Shown in pieces: positions 43,774 through 54,447 of a stretch of DNA of 64,000 bases. The notes under the pieces are model-generated. The model saw only the letters and a list, made by a program, of their open reading frames with translations, made no database searches and was not told the DNA's origin. This DNA is from Flavobacterium yafengii. GTDB taxonomy: Bacteria > Bacteroidota > Bacteroidia > Flavobacteriales > Flavobacteriaceae. The position numbers and the translations under genes were made by a program. The stretch lies in NCBI RefSeq assembly GCF_030010375.1, contig NZ_JASCRY010000001.1:868001-932000 (forward strand), written 5' to 3'. Numbering within the stretch: position 1 is the first letter of the stretch; each line of letters begins with the position of its first letter.

Positions 43774-46700
43774 TTATTCTTTTTCGCGTCCAAAGCGGTC
43801 GAACATTTTAATGTAAGTGTTGAATACAGTTCTATTTTTGTTATAGAAATCTAAATCGTCATTTTCTTTCATTACGGTCAAAAGACTTCTGTATCGCTCA
43901 ATATCAGTGATAATAGGAATAGCAATACTAGTTTGCTCAGAAGATTTTAGATTGCCATAATGATTAAGGTTCTCTCTGTATTTTAGGATTAATTTATCCA
44001 ACAATTGTTGTGCTTTTAATTTCTCGTCGATTTTGTAATATCCGCCCGCGAAAGGTTCTACTAAAGAATAATAATCGAAATACTCCAACGGCATTTTTGT
44101 CATTGCCAAATCGATGATTTTTTTGGCTTTTTCTTTCTGGCCTTCAACAATTAATTGATTCATTAATCTGGAAAGATTAGTTCTGTATGTTATGCTGTTT
44201 CTACGGGTTTCAGGGTCGTGATAAATTTTTGGACTTTCACTGTTTCCCCAATCCCATTTCATAACTTTTGCATACATTTTATCAGAATCAATCATACCCA
44301 TATCAAGAGGACTTGCATCTTTTGAAAGCGCGGTTCTTATCGGAACAAGTTTGTAAACCATTCCTTCTAATTGAAGGTACTCTTTCATCCAAATATAATC
44401 TTCACTGTCAAATGCGCCTCCGCTAAAATAGATTGGTCTTTTCCAGTTGTTATTAGCAACAATGTCAAGCATCATCAATCTGTTTTTATACAATGCATTT
44501 CCTTTGATGTCTAAATCAATGTAAGGGACAATAGAATCATTGTATTTAGGGTTGACTACTTTATTTTGTATGATTATATTTTTGTCAACAGGAATTCGGA
44601 TTTTATTTGTAGGGTAAAAGTGGATTGTTTGTCCGTTTTGCATGTCTACAGTTGATTTTGGATTTTTGATAAAATTGATAAAATCTTTTATATCCCAACG
44701 ACTTTCAACTTTTGGAATGTGAGCTACATAATCCAATTTATCTCCTACATATTGGTCGTGTGTAAATGAAATAGGCAAGGGATCAGATTCGTATGTTTTA
44801 GTTTTCATCTGATCGATATACCAATCTGTCATAAAAAGGCTCGTGTTTACAATTTTCACATCGGTTCTCACTTTTTCGATTTCTTGTGCGTACCAAAGCG
44901 GGAACGTATCATTATCGCCAATGGTGAATAAAATAGCGTCTGGATCACATGATTCTAGATATGCTTTTGCCATTGCAACAGCAGTATGTTTTCCAGAACG
45001 GTCGTGATCATCCCAGTTTTGAGAAGCCATAAGAACCGGAGCTGCTAATAAACTGGCTGCGATGATAATAGGACCTGCCAGTTTTGGAGCTAAATATTTT
45101 GTGGCACTTTCGTACAATGCATAAACGCCAAAGCCTATCCAAATGGCAAATACATAAAATGAACCTACTAATGCATAATCTCTTTCTCTAGGTTCGAAAG
45201 GCCTTTCGTTTAAGTAGATTTTTAAGGCTATTCCAGTAAAAAGGAATAGGGCGAGTAATACGTAGAAACTTTTTAAATCCTTATTCGCATGATACATCAA
45301 GCCAATTAAACCAAGAATAAACGGTAGAAAGAAATACACATTTCGACCTTTGTTGTTCAATACATCCGAAGGTAAATTATTTTGACTTCCTAAATGTAAT
45401 TCATCTATGAATGTTATGCCACTTAGCCAGTTCCCATCAAGATAGTCGTATTTTCCTTGAACATCATTTTGTCTACCAACAAAATTCCACATCAAATATC
45501 TCCAGTACATGTACCCAAACTGGTATTCAACCATGAATCCTAAATTGTCAGCAGTTGTTGGCTTTTCAACAATTAAATAGTCACCATAGCTTTTCAGGAA
45601 CGTAATATAACCTTCGTTGTCAATTTGTTTTTGAGCGTAAGCTTGTCTGAATTCGGTGATAATTTTTTCAGTTTCATTTTTCAGTTGAGCAATTGCTTTG
45701 TTATAATCTTCCTCACTCAATTGACTTGGATCGATACCGTATTTAGCTAAATCATCCTCGTATGGATAATCAGGATTTAATCTGAATTGAGGTGGATTTG
45801 TGAAATTCATGTAGTTCTCGATGTGATCACCGCTCCACATTCTTGGCAAAATAGTTTTTTGATTGTCATCTGTATTTTGCTCGGCATTTTTGAAATTATT
45901 CGTAATACTATATTTCCCGGTTTTGTAATCTCTTTCGTAATTGGGCGCTTTGTCCAGATAAGGATTGTTTTTGTCTAAACCAGCAAAAGCTTCTGTGTAT
46001 TGAGGTCCATAAAACAAAGGATTTACACCATATTGTTCTCGATTGTAGTACGCAAGAACTTCAGCTGCATCCGAAGGCTTATTTTCGTTGATTACGGTAT
46101 TAGCGTTAGCGCGTATTGGTAGCATCATCCATGTAGAGAAGCCAATTAAAATAAATAATATACAAAGAATTATAGTATTGTAGAATATGAACCCTTTTTG
46201 TTTGGTGTATTTTAATCCAAAGTAAAAGAAAGCAATTAAGACTAATGCAACAAATATAGTTCCCGAGTCAAACGGTAATCCTAAACTGTTGACCATAAAA
46301 ACTTCGGTTTTACCAAAGAATCCCATAGTCATTGGGAGTAGTAATTTGAAAATAAATAGTAAAATGGCAATAACTACAACATTTGCAATGATGAAATTTT
46401 TGAGGGTAACTACTTTATAGTTTTTGAAAAAGTAAAGGAAACCTATCGCTGGAATTGTTAATAATGCCATGAAATGGACTCCAAATGAAAGTCCAACAAC
46501 AAGAGAGATGATTAAAAGCCATTTGTTTCCTCTAGGCTTGTCCATATCTTGTTCCCAGCGTAAACCCAACCAAAATAATAAGGCAATAAATAAAGAGGCC
46601 ATGGCGTACACCTCGGCTTCTACGGCATTAAACCAAAAACTATCTGAAAAAGTATAGGCTAAAGCTCCTACGAATGAACTTCCAAGAATAACAATGTCAT

Positions 46701-47055
46701 TGTTTTTATTTGTCTCAGAGAATCTTGAAACCAATTTTTTCAAAATTATAGATGAAGACCAGAATAAGAATAAAATGGTAAATGCACTAGAAAATACAGA
46801 CATCATATTTACCATCAAGGCAATTTTTGTATTATCTGAAGCAAACATTGCAAAAAATGCACCAATCATTTGGTATAAAGGCGCTCCTGGAGGATGGCCT
46901 ACTTCAAGTTTTGCAGCTGTGGCAATGTATTCGCCACAATCCCAAAAACTCATGGTGGGTTCAACAGTTAAAGTGTATGTTAATAATGCTATTCCAAATG
47001 TAAACCAACCAATAATTGTATTCCATTTATTGAAATTGAATGCTGCTTTATCCAT
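43774..47055 (-). CDS. DUF2723 membrane glycosyltransferase-like protein
   Basis: A 1093-residue inner-membrane protein. The N-terminal half has about ten hydrophobic segments, with an early acidic motif in YTLTVEPTMSFWDCGEYIATA and the HPPGAPLYQMIGAFFAMF loop that are characteristic of DUF2723. The C-terminal half is soluble, with FTIGDNDTFPLWYAQEIEKVR and a helical repeat-like end. The family resembles protein O-mannosyltransferases and is thought to act in Bacteroidetes protein O-glycosylation. It is very conserved in the phylum. It has its own terminator. Confidence 0.9.
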   Translation of the reverse strand: MDKAAFNFNKWNTIIGWFTFGIALLTYTLTVEPTMSFWDCGEYIATAAKLEVGHPPGAPLYQMIGAFFAMFASDNTKIALMVNMMSVFSSAFTILFLFWSSSIILKKLVSRFSETNKNNDIVILGSSFVGALAYTFSDSFWFNAVEAEVYAMASLFIALLFWLGLRWEQDMDKPRGNKWLLIISLVVGLSFGVHFMALLTIPAIGFLYFFKNYKVVTLKNFIIANVVVIAILLFIFKLLLPMTMGFFGKTEVFMVNSLGLPFDSGTIFVALVLIAFFYFGLKYTKQKGFIFYNTIILCILFILIGFSTWMMLPIRANANTVINENKPSDAAEVLAYYNREQYGVNPLFYGPQYTEAFAGLDKNNPYLDKAPNYERDYKTGKYSITNNFKNAEQNTDDNQKTILPRMWSGDHIENYMNFTNPPQFRLNPDYPYEDDLAKYGIDPSQLSEEDYNKAIAQLKNETEKIITEFRQAYAQKQIDNEGYITFLKSYGDYLIVEKPTTADNLGFMVEYQFGYMYWRYLMWNFVGRQNDVQGKYDYLDGNWLSGITFIDELHLGSQNNLPSDVLNNKGRNVYFFLPFILGLIGLMYHANKDLKSFYVLLALFLFTGIALKIYLNERPFEPRERDYALVGSFYVFAIWIGFGVYALYESATKYLAPKLAGPIIIAASLLAAPVLMASQNWDDHDRSGKHTAVAMAKAYLESCDPDAILFTIGDNDTFPLWYAQEIEKVRTDVKIVNTSLFMTDWYIDQMKTKTYESDPLPISFTHDQYVGDKLDYVAHIPKVESRWDIKDFINFIKNPKSTVDMQNGQTIHFYPTNKIRIPVDKNIIIQNKVVNPKYNDSIVPYIDLDIKGNALYKNRLMMLDIVANNNWKRPIYFSGGAFDSEDYIWMKEYLQLEGMVYKLVPIRTALSKDASPLDMGMIDSDKMYAKVMKWDWGNSESPKIYHDPETRRNSITYRTNLSRLMNQLIVEGQKEKAKKIIDLAMTKMPLEYFDYYSLVEPFAGGYYKIDEKLKAQQLLDKLILKYRENLNHYGNLKSSEQTSIAIPIITDIERYRSLLTVMKENDDLDFYNKNRTVFNTYIKMFDRFGREKE

Positions 47056-47231
47056 GTACTAAAATTTAATTTAATTTTGAGTTACAAAGAAAATGTTTTT
47101 TTGTTTAACCTTGTCAGCATTAACAATATTTTCTGGAAAAGTATTACAATTTAATAACGCATTGATTCTAAAGGTTTTTGAAGTTATTTTGAATTTTAAA
47201 CGATTTTTTTTTCATAAAAAGGCAAAAAAAA

Positions 47232-47262
47232 TTTGTACAAACTAAAATTTAGTTTAAATTTG
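47232..47262 (+). promoter_or_regulatory. consensus promoter of tRNA-Gln
   Basis: TTTG at 47232-47235, a 19-base spacer and TAAATTTG at 47255-47262 are an exact match to the Bacteroidetes promoter. The tRNA begins about 20 bases later. Confidence 0.85.
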
Positions 47263-47282
47263 CACTCGCTTAGCAGCAATGC

Positions 47283-47353
47283 TGGTCTATGGTGTAATGG
47301 TAACACAACTGTTTTTGGTGCAGTCTTTCAAGGTTCGAGTCCTTGTAGACCAA
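47283..47353 (+). tRNA. tRNA-Gln (anticodon TTG)
   Basis: A complete cloverleaf: acceptor TGGTCTA/TAGACCA, D-stem GTGT/ACAC, anticodon stem ACTGT/GCAGT with loop TTTTGGT, and T-stem CAAGG/CCTTG with TTCGAGT. The anticodon TTG is at 47315-47317. The discriminator base is A and the CCA end is not encoded. It has its own consensus promoter and terminator. Confidence 0.96.
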
Positions 47354-47356
47354 CGT

Positions 47357-47387
47357 AAAACCTCTCATTTATTGAGAGGTTTTTTTA
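47357..47387 (+). terminator. terminator of the tRNA-Gln gene
   Basis: AAAACCTCTCA and TGAGAGGTTTT flank a five-base loop and run into further T residues. Confidence 0.9.
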
Positions 47388-47490
47388 TGCAATAAATCCA
47401 GCAGATTGTTTTTGGAGTTTAATTTATTGAAATGCCTGTGGTGGCTATAAGAGTTGCGTTTAGGCTGTTTTGATTTGATTTTTGGATCAA

Positions 47491-48315
47491 TTAAATCTTG
47501 AACGTTATCACTGGTTTGGCAGTGTGGTTGACTAAGTCTTCACTGATGCTTCCATTGAAAAAATGAGCGAATCCTGTTCTTCCGTGTGTGCAAAGGCCTA
47601 TTAAATCGGCATCAATGCTATTGGTGAAATTGATAATTCCGTTTTCTATATTAACGTCGTTGTAAATGTGTGTGGAGTAATTTTCGACCTCAAAAGAGTC
47701 AATGAATTTTTTCATTATTTCTTCGGACATTTTGGTGGTTTTAAAACTATTGGGGGTGCAAATCATGACCAAGTATAAATTTGCCTTAAATATTTTGGCA
47801 AATTCTATCATTTTTTTGAAAGGTTTTTTGGTTTCTTTCGAAAAATCAGAAGCAAACACAAAGTTGTTGAATTTAAAGTCGCGAATGTTCTTTTTTATAA
47901 CCAGTACCGGGATTTCGGAGAGTCGCACCACTTTTTCGGTGTTGGATCCGATGAGTACTTCTTCGATGCCTGAAGTTCCGTGTGAGCCCATCACGATTAA
48001 ATCAATTTCATTTTTTTTATTAAAAGATAAAATACCGCTAAAAGCTCTTTCGAATTGCACGGATGCGTTTACTGAAATTCCATTTAAATAGGGCTGTTCT
48101 TTAATTTTTTGGAGTGTTTCGTTAGCTTTTTTTATAAACAACATTACTTCGGGAATACTGCTTCCGCCTTTTACTGCGTCATTCATTTGGTTGGGTAATT
48201 CTAATAAATGCAACAAAAAGATTTCACAATTATTTTTTTTTGCAATTATGGCGGCAACTTTTAAAGCGTTTTCAGCATATTCAGAAAAATCGGTAGGGAC
48301 TAAAATTCGTTTCAT
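47491..48315 (-). CDS. universal stress protein with two UspA domains
   Basis: A 274-residue protein with two tandem UspA domains (about residues 1-140 and 145-274). Domain one begins MKRILVPTDFSEYAENALKV and has the nucleotide-loop motif VMGSHGTSGIEEVLIGSNTEKV. Domain two starts FNNFVFASDFSKETKKPF and ends LCTHGRTGFAHFFNGSISED. Both glycine-rich loops suggest ATP binding. The role in stress survival is inferred from the family. It is a single-gene unit. Confidence 0.92.
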   Translation of the reverse strand: MKRILVPTDFSEYAENALKVAAIIAKKNNCEIFLLHLLELPNQMNDAVKGGSSIPEVMLFIKKANETLQKIKEQPYLNGISVNASVQFERAFSGILSFNKKNEIDLIVMGSHGTSGIEEVLIGSNTEKVVRLSEIPVLVIKKNIRDFKFNNFVFASDFSKETKKPFKKMIEFAKIFKANLYLVMICTPNSFKTTKMSEEIMKKFIDSFEVENYSTHIYNDVNIENGIINFTNSIDADLIGLCTHGRTGFAHFFNGSISEDLVNHTAKPVITFKI

Positions 48316-48399
48316 AACTATAAAGTGTTAAATTATGAGAAAAACTGTTATTTTAATGCTCCTATAAAGATAAGAAATTATTTTACAGCAATCGATTAT

Positions 48400-48429
48400 T
48401 TTAGTTTATAAAAAAAAACACTATATTTG
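48400..48429 (+). promoter_or_regulatory. promoter of rimP-nusA-infB
   Basis: TTTA at 48400-48403, an 18-base spacer and TATATTTG at 48422-48429 fit the consensus. The leader hairpin lies between it and rimP. Confidence 0.65.
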
Positions 48430-48457
48430 CACCGTTATTTATTAAAATCTAGATAAT

Positions 48458-48485
48458 GAGGGGACTAAATGTCCCCTCTTTTTAT
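48458..48485 (+). terminator. terminator-like hairpin in the rimP leader
   Basis: GAGGGGAC-TAAAT-GTCCCCTC is an eight-bp perfect stem followed by TTTTTAT, ending a few bases before the rimP ATG. No gene ends here on this strand, so it is a candidate attenuator of the operon. Confidence 0.78.
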
Positions 48486-48491
48486 AAAAAT

Positions 48492-48956
48492 ATGACATTT
48501 AAAGAAAAAGTAAATACGTTGTTGACGGAAGGCTTGTTAGAAAAGCCATCAATCTTTTTGATAGACCTTATCATTACGGATGCTTTCAAGGTTATTGTGA
48601 CTGTGGACGGAGATAATGGAGTGGCGCTTCAAGATTGTATAGATGTGAGTAAATTCATAGATAGCAATTTGGATAGAGAGGAACAAGATTACTCTTTAGA
48701 GGTAGCTTCGGTAGGAGTCGGTTCTCCATTGAAATTAATAAGACAGTACAAGAAAAATATAGGGCGCACATTGATTGTGAAGACTGGTACAGAAATTATT
48801 GAAGCAGAATTAGTGGATGCTAATGATGATTTTGTAATTTTGTCTTGGAAAGCAAGAGAACCTAAAAAGATAGGAAAAGGGAAAGAAACAGTTCAAAAAG
48901 AACTTAAATTGCCTTACGTAGATATAAAAGAAGCAATTGTTACAGTAACATTTTAA
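48492..48956 (+). CDS. rimP: ribosome maturation factor RimP
   Basis: A 154-residue cytosolic factor for 30S assembly. The N-terminal domain contains [23 protein letters not shown] and the [15 protein letters not shown] segment. The middle [15 protein letters not shown] replaces the common LEVSSPGLDRPL motif, and the Sm-like C-terminal domain follows. The ATG at 48492 is chosen over the frame from 48456 because the latter runs through the leader hairpin. It is the first gene of rimP-nusA-infB. Confidence 0.95.
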   Translation: MTFKEKVNTLLTEGLLEKPSIFLIDLIITDAFKVIVTVDGDNGVALQDCIDVSKFIDSNLDREEQDYSLEVASVGVGSPLKLIRQYKKNIGRTLIVKTGTEIIEAELVDANDDFVILSWKAREPKKIGKGKETVQKELKLPYVDIKEAIVTVTF

Positions 48957-48969
48957 TTAAAGAATTCGC

Positions 48970-50223
48970 ATGGAAAATTTAGCATTAATCGATTCATTCT
49001 CAGAGTTTAAAGATGATAAACTTATTGATCGTGTAACGCTTATGGCAATTTTGGAAGATGTATTTAGAAATGCATTGAAGAAAAAATACGGTTCAGATGA
49101 TAATTTCGATATCATTATAAATCCTGATAAAGGAGATATGGAGATATGGCAGAGAAGAGTGATCGTTGCGGATGAAGACTTAGATTTTGATCATCTTGAA
49201 ATCACTTTGACTGAAGCAAGAAAAATTGAACCTGATTTCGAAATTGGTGAAGAGGTTTCCGAAGAAGTGAAATTAATTGATTTAGGAAGAAGAGCAATTT
49301 TAGCTTTACGTCAGAATTTAATTTCTAAAATTCATGAACATGATAACACAAATCTTTACAAACAATTTAAAGATTTAATTGGTGATATCTATACTGCTGA
49401 AGTACACCATGTGCGTCCAAGAGTAGTGATTTTGGTTGATGATGAAGGAAATGAGATTATTTTACCAAAAGAAAAACAAATACCTTCTGACTTTTTCCGT
49501 AAGGGAGATAATGTTAGAGGAATAATAGAAAGCGTTGAATTAAAAGGAAACAAACCTCAAATTATTATGTCTAGAACTTCTGAGAAGTTTTTAGAAAAAT
49601 TATTTGAACAAGAAATCCCGGAAGTATTTGACGGTTTAATCATGGTTAAAAAAGTGGTAAGAATACCAGGTGAAAAAGCAAAAGTAGCCGTAGATTCTTA
49701 TGACGACAGAATTGATCCAGTTGGAGCTTGTGTGGGTATGAAAGGATCTCGTATTCATGGAATTGTTCGTGAATTAGGAAACGAAAATATCGACGTTATC
49801 AATTATACGAGTAACATTCAATTGTATATCACAAGAGCATTAAGTCCTGCAAAAGTTTCTTCTATTAAAATAAATGAAGAAACAAAAAGAGCAGAAGTTT
49901 TCTTGAAGCTTGAAGAAGTTTCGAAAGCAATTGGTCGTGGTGGACACAACATTAAATTAGCGGGTTTATTGACTGGTTATGAGCTAGACGTTATTCGTGA
50001 AGGAGATGTTGCAGGTGCTACAGCTGATGAGGATGATGTTGAATTAACTGAGTTTTCAGATGAAATTGAAGACTGGGTTATTGAAGAATTTGCAAAAATT
50101 GGTTTGGATACAGCAAAAAGTATCTTAAAACAAGATGTGGAAGATTTAGTAAGAAGAACAGACCTAGAAGAGGAAACGATTCTAGATGTAATGAGAATAT
50201 TGAAAGAAGAATTTGACAGTTAG
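48970..50223 (+). CDS. nusA: transcription termination/antitermination factor NusA
   Basis: A 417-residue NusA that binds RNA polymerase and nascent RNA. The N-terminal domain (about 1-125), S1 domain (about 135-200) and two KH domains (about 205-345, with DPVGACVGMKGSRIHGIV and KAIGRGGHNIKLAGLLTGYEL) are intact. The C-terminal acidic part has one partial helix-hairpin-helix region. It lacks the long acidic repeats of E. coli, so it is shorter, as in other Bacteroidetes. It lies 13 bases after rimP. Confidence 0.97.
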   Translation: MENLALIDSFSEFKDDKLIDRVTLMAILEDVFRNALKKKYGSDDNFDIIINPDKGDMEIWQRRVIVADEDLDFDHLEITLTEARKIEPDFEIGEEVSEEVKLIDLGRRAILALRQNLISKIHEHDNTNLYKQFKDLIGDIYTAEVHHVRPRVVILVDDEGNEIILPKEKQIPSDFFRKGDNVRGIIESVELKGNKPQIIMSRTSEKFLEKLFEQEIPEVFDGLIMVKKVVRIPGEKAKVAVDSYDDRIDPVGACVGMKGSRIHGIVRELGNENIDVINYTSNIQLYITRALSPAKVSSIKINEETKRAEVFLKLEEVSKAIGRGGHNIKLAGLLTGYELDVIREGDVAGATADEDDVELTEFSDEIEDWVIEEFAKIGLDTAKSILKQDVEDLVRRTDLEEETILDVMRILKEEFDS

Positions 50224-50335
50224 TCAATGTGTCTTCAACGATAAACATGCCACTTTACAATTAATTCTTGCTCGGTAGGTATCGAGTTGGGAGTAAAGTG
50301 AGGAATAACAAAAAAGGTAATAATAAAAAGGTTTT

Positions 50336-53233
50336 ATGTCTGAAGAGAGAATTATTAGAATAAACAAAGTTTTAAGGGAATTGAATATTTCTTTAGAAAG
50401 AGCTGTGGATTATCTAAAAGATAAGGGGATTGCTATTGAAGCAAATCCAAACGCAAAAATTTCTGATGATGTATACAATGTCTTGTGCGGTCAGTTTGCA
50501 GGTGACAAAGGGAATAAGGAGGCTTCTAAAGAAGTAGGGGAAGAGAAAAGAAAAGAAAAAGAAGCTTTGCGTTTAGAACGAGAGAAAGAAATCGAAGACA
50601 AACGTAAAATTGAGGAAGAGCGAGTAAAACAACAAGAGGTTATAAAAGCGAGAGCAATTATATCTGGTCCGGTTCAAGTGGGTAAGATTGATCTTAATCC
50701 AAAAAAACCATCAATCGTTGCGCCTGTAAAAGCTGTTGAAAAAGCAGAAGCTCCAGTAGCTAATGCACCTGAAGTAAAAGCTGTCTCAAAAGAAGTTTCA
50801 CCTGAGAAACCGTCAACTGAAAAACCGTCAACTGAGAAACCTGTTTCAGACAAAAAAGAGGTAAAACCTATTGTTGGGATAAAAGAAGTTAAAACAGAAA
50901 CTCCTAAAGAAGTTCCTGCTGAGCCAAAAGTGGTTGCAAAAACCGAGACAGTTAAAGTTGATGAAGTACCTGTTGATGAAACCATCACTACGCAATATCA
51001 AAAACTATCGGGAACTACTTTAACGGGTCAGATAATTGATTTATCTCAATTCAACAAACCGAAAAAGAAAAAAGAAGAACCGAAAATCACTCCGAATAAA
51101 CCGGGTGCTCCAGGTTCGGCTGCAGCCAATGCAAATAAAAACAAGCGTAAAAGGATTGCCCCTAAACCGGGTGCTCCTAGACCGCCTGCAACACCGGGAG
51201 TTCCTGGTGCGCCAAATCCTAACAAGATTACACCTAATACAGGTGGTGGTGGATTCAATGCAAACAGAAGTGCTAGACCTGGTTTTGTAAAAGGAAACAG
51301 ACCTGCCATTGTTGCAAAAGTGGAGCCTACTGAGGAAGAGGTTAAAAATCAAATTAGGGAGACTTTAGAGAAACTACAAGGTAAAGGTGGTAAATCTAAA
51401 GCGGCTAAATATAGAAGAGATAAAAGAGATACACACCGTCAGAAATCTGATGATGAGCAAAGAGCAATTGACGAAGGAAGTAAAACGATAAAAGTTACTG
51501 AATTTGTTACTGTAGGTGAAATTGCAATCATGATGGATGTGCCAATTACTAAAGTGATTGGAACGTGTATGTCACTTGGAATCATGGTTACCATGAACCA
51601 ACGTCTTGATGCAGAAACGTTGACTATTGTTGCCGATGAATTTGGTTATGAAGTTGAATTTATCACTGTAGACATCGAAGAAGCAATTCAGGTTGTTGAA
51701 GACAGAGAAGAAGATTTAGTTTTCAGAGCGCCAATTGTAACGGTAATGGGTCACGTCGATCACGGTAAGACATCGTTACTGGATTACATTCGTAAAGAAA
51801 ACGTAATTGCAGGGGAGTCTGGAGGAATTACACAGCATATTGGTGCCTACGGAGTAACTTTAGATAACGGACAAAAAATTGCATTCTTAGATACACCGGG
51901 TCACGAAGCGTTTACTGCTATGCGTGCGCGTGGTGCTCAAGTTACCGATATTGCTATTATTGTGATTGCTGCTGATGATGACATCATGCCGCAAACTAAA
52001 GAAGCAATCAGCCATGCTCAAGCAGCTGGAGTTCCTATCATATTTGCTATCAATAAAATTGATAAGCCAAATGCTAATCCTGAAAAAGTAAAAGAAAGAT
52101 TAGCAGGTATGAATTTACTTGTTGAAGATTGGGGTGGGAAAATTCAATCACATGATATTTCTGCGAAAGTAGGAACAGGTGTGAAGGAATTATTAGAAAA
52201 AGTATTATTAGAAGCAGAACTTTTAGATTTGAAAGCAAATCCAAATAAAGCAGCTTCTGGAACTGTTGTTGAAGCTTTCCTTGATAAAGGAAAAGGATAT
52301 GTTTCTACGATATTAGTTCAAAACGGAACTTTGAAAATTGGAGATTATATGTTGGCTGGTAAGCATCATGGTAAAATTAAAGCCATGCATGACGAAAGAG
52401 GGAATATAGTAACTGTTGCGGGTCCTTCGACTCCGGTTTCAGTTCTTGGTCTTGATGGAGCAGCAACTGCGGGTGATAAGTTCAATATTTTTGAAGACGA
52501 AAAAGAAGCGAAACAAATTGCTTCGAAACGTTCTCAATTGATGCGTGAGCAATCCGTACGTACACAACGTCATATTACATTGGATGAAATTGGACGTAGA
52601 ATTGCATTGGGTCAATTTAAAGAATTGAACATTATCCTTAAAGGAGATGTTGATGGATCAGTTGAAGCATTGTCTGATTCGTTCTCTAAATTATCTACTG
52701 AAGAAATTCAAATCAATATTATCCATAAAGGTGTTGGAGCAATTACTGAAACTGACGTAATGTTGGCTTCTGCTTCAGATGCGATTATCATCGGATTTAA
52801 TGTTCGTCCTGCTGGAAATGCAAGACAATTAGCTGACAAAGAGGAAATCGATATCCGTTACTACTCTATTATTTACGCCGCTATCGATGACTTGAAAGAT
52901 GCAATGGAAGGAATGTTAGCCCCTGAAATGAAAGAAGAAATTTTGGGTACTGCTGAGATTAGAGAGATATTCAAAATCTCTAAAGTAGGTTCAATCGCAG
53001 GTTGTATGGTAATGGACGGTAAAATTGTTAGAAGCGCTAAAATGAGAATCATTAGAGAAGGTGTAGTTGTTTTCACCGGAGAGCTTTTGGCACTGAAACG
53101 TTTCAAAGACGATGTGAAAGAAGTAGCTAAAGGATACGATTGTGGTATTCAAGTAAAAGGATACAACGACATCGAAGAAAGAGATGTTATTGAATCGTAC
53201 CATGAAGTTGCAGTTAAAAAGAAACTGAAATAG
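50336..53233 (+). CDS. infB: translation initiation factor IF-2
   Basis: A 965-residue GTPase that places fMet-tRNA on the 30S subunit. The N-terminal IF2N part ([20 protein letters not shown]) is followed by a 350-residue low-complexity linker with [10 protein letters not shown] repeats and Pro/Gly/Lys-rich stretches. The G domain has [18 protein letters not shown] and NKID. Domains II-IV follow, ending in the IF2 C-terminal domain. It is the last gene of the operon, before a perfect GCAA-loop terminator. Confidence 0.98.
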   Translation: MSEERIIRINKVLRELNISLERAVDYLKDKGIAIEANPNAKISDDVYNVLCGQFAGDKGNKEASKEVGEEKRKEKEALRLEREKEIEDKRKIEEERVKQQEVIKARAIISGPVQVGKIDLNPKKPSIVAPVKAVEKAEAPVANAPEVKAVSKEVSPEKPSTEKPSTEKPVSDKKEVKPIVGIKEVKTETPKEVPAEPKVVAKTETVKVDEVPVDETITTQYQKLSGTTLTGQIIDLSQFNKPKKKKEEPKITPNKPGAPGSAAANANKNKRKRIAPKPGAPRPPATPGVPGAPNPNKITPNTGGGGFNANRSARPGFVKGNRPAIVAKVEPTEEEVKNQIRETLEKLQGKGGKSKAAKYRRDKRDTHRQKSDDEQRAIDEGSKTIKVTEFVTVGEIAIMMDVPITKVIGTCMSLGIMVTMNQRLDAETLTIVADEFGYEVEFITVDIEEAIQVVEDREEDLVFRAPIVTVMGHVDHGKTSLLDYIRKENVIAGESGGITQHIGAYGVTLDNGQKIAFLDTPGHEAFTAMRARGAQVTDIAIIVIAADDDIMPQTKEAISHAQAAGVPIIFAINKIDKPNANPEKVKERLAGMNLLVEDWGGKIQSHDISAKVGTGVKELLEKVLLEAELLDLKANPNKAASGTVVEAFLDKGKGYVSTILVQNGTLKIGDYMLAGKHHGKIKAMHDERGNIVTVAGPSTPVSVLGLDGAATAGDKFNIFEDEKEAKQIASKRSQLMREQSVRTQRHITLDEIGRRIALGQFKELNIILKGDVDGSVEALSDSFSKLSTEEIQINIIHKGVGAITETDVMLASASDAIIIGFNVRPAGNARQLADKEEIDIRYYSIIYAAIDDLKDAMEGMLAPEMKEEILGTAEIREIFKISKVGSIAGCMVMDGKIVRSAKMRIIREGVVVFTGELLALKRFKDDVKEVAKGYDCGIQVKGYNDIEERDVIESYHEVAVKKKLK

Positions 53234-53582
53234 AATTTCAATATATTAAAATTAAAATCCCGAGCAATCGGGATTTTTTTGTTTACGTACTTTTTAAGAT
53301 ACCACCTATTTTAGGTTAACTTTTATTTTAGCTGCTTGTTAGTGATTACTTTTGTTGTGGTGTGGCAATTAGTAAGTATGAATGATCATCGTAAGTTTCT
53401 GCTATTTGTATATTATCATTAATTCCAAGTTGATGGTGTCAAAGACATTTGGGAAATCAAATGTTTGATAAGTGACTTTACTGAGCAAACATGCATGAAT
53501 TACATCAGAGTTAATGATATTTTTAACAATAATCTGTTCCTGTTTCAGAAATTTTCTTCGTACTACGCTTTAAAAAGCTATT
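53234..53582. other. gene-free stretch after infB
   Basis: After the infB terminator it holds a hairpin ACATTTG-GGAAAT-CAAATGT at 53445-53464. Near 53557-53582 begins the downstream flank of the duplicated lipoprotein unit. I see no supported gene. Confidence 0.55.
53254..53280 (+). terminator. terminator of rimP-nusA-infB
   Basis: AAAATCCCGA, GCAA loop, TCGGGATTTT and three more T residues. Confidence 0.93.
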
Positions 53583-54269
53583 TCAGTACACAATTTTTAT
53601 GTTTGGTGTATCCTCAACATGAGTGCCTAAGTAGTAAATCCACAAATAGCCATTCAAGCTATACGCATAAGAAAAATTGTCTGACCACTGTGAATCAAGT
53701 CCTGCTTCATTCCAATCTGCGGAATTATCCCTTAGTATATAAACCCGAAAGACATTACCAGAAGGTAAATGACTATAGATGTTTTTAATTTCGATAACAC
53801 AGTCCCAAGGGCAACTCCAAGTCATATCTTTGAAAATGATCTCCTTTGGGTTTAGGGATATTTCACCAACAATTACTCTGGCGGTGTCTTTACTAGTTAA
53901 GCCTCCCTTATTGATAACTGTTAATTCAAATTCATAAATTCCTTTTTCCAGCTTGCTTACCTTTGTTCTGAGCGAATTTGGACTTTCTAAAACATAGGTT
54001 GAAGGTCCAGATATTTTTTTCCAGACGAAGTTATCAATAAGTGCGTTATCTGAATAACTTCCTGATAACCAAAAAAAATCTATAGGCAATATTACCTGAA
54101 TATCCCCGCCTGCAGAGGCAGTTGGCGTTGAGTTTGGTGGTTCTGTTGTGTCTTTAGGTGGAGCTGTATAAGTGGAGGGAACTGTAGATGGAGTTTCTTC
54201 TGAACAGCTACTATTGATAATCAATATTGTACTAAAAAGCAAAAGCCCATATAAATTAATCCTTTTCAT
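53583..54269 (-). CDS. PKD-type domain lipoprotein, duplicate copy 2
   Basis: A 228-residue lipoprotein. The signal MKRINLYGLLLFSTILIINSSC gives a lipid anchor at Cys 22, followed by a Thr/Pro-rich spacer. A PKD/REJ-like beta-sandwich (about residues 52-135) contains ASAGGDIQVILPIDFFWLSG, KKISGPSTYVLESP and TVINKGGLTSKDTARVIVGE. The C-terminal 95 residues diverge from copy 1. It is paralogous to the gene at 54448-55143, with near-identical upstream and downstream flanks. It is probably surface exposed; the function is unknown. Confidence 0.82.
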   Translation of the reverse strand: MKRINLYGLLLFSTILIINSSCSEETPSTVPSTYTAPPKDTTEPPNSTPTASAGGDIQVILPIDFFWLSGSYSDNALIDNFVWKKISGPSTYVLESPNSLRTKVSKLEKGIYEFELTVINKGGLTSKDTARVIVGEISLNPKEIIFKDMTWSCPWDCVIEIKNIYSHLPSGNVFRVYILRDNSADWNEAGLDSQWSDNFSYAYSLNGYLWIYYLGTHVEDTPNIKIVY

Positions 54270-54447
54270 AATAATAAGATTTAGTGTGTGAATAGCGTTC
54301 TAATTTCTATTAAATGTAGGTTCTCAATGTTGGGGTTTTCGATACTGGATTTATTTCATTTAGTTATTATATAGGTCTCCAATAGTAAAATTGTTGTATT
54401 TTTAAAGGAGGATTATTAATTTTTGTACTTCACTTTAAAAATCGATT

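Noticed and set aside
50674..50988. Minus-strand 104-residue frame in infB
   Set aside because: It is the antisense of the low-complexity linker of infB (STEKP-type repeats give repetitive Ser/Phe/Gly). No promoter or independent signal.
53465..53788. Plus-strand 107-residue frame at the end of the lipoprotein copy 2
   Set aside because: It overlaps the lipoprotein gene antisense for two thirds of its length and has no recognisable features.
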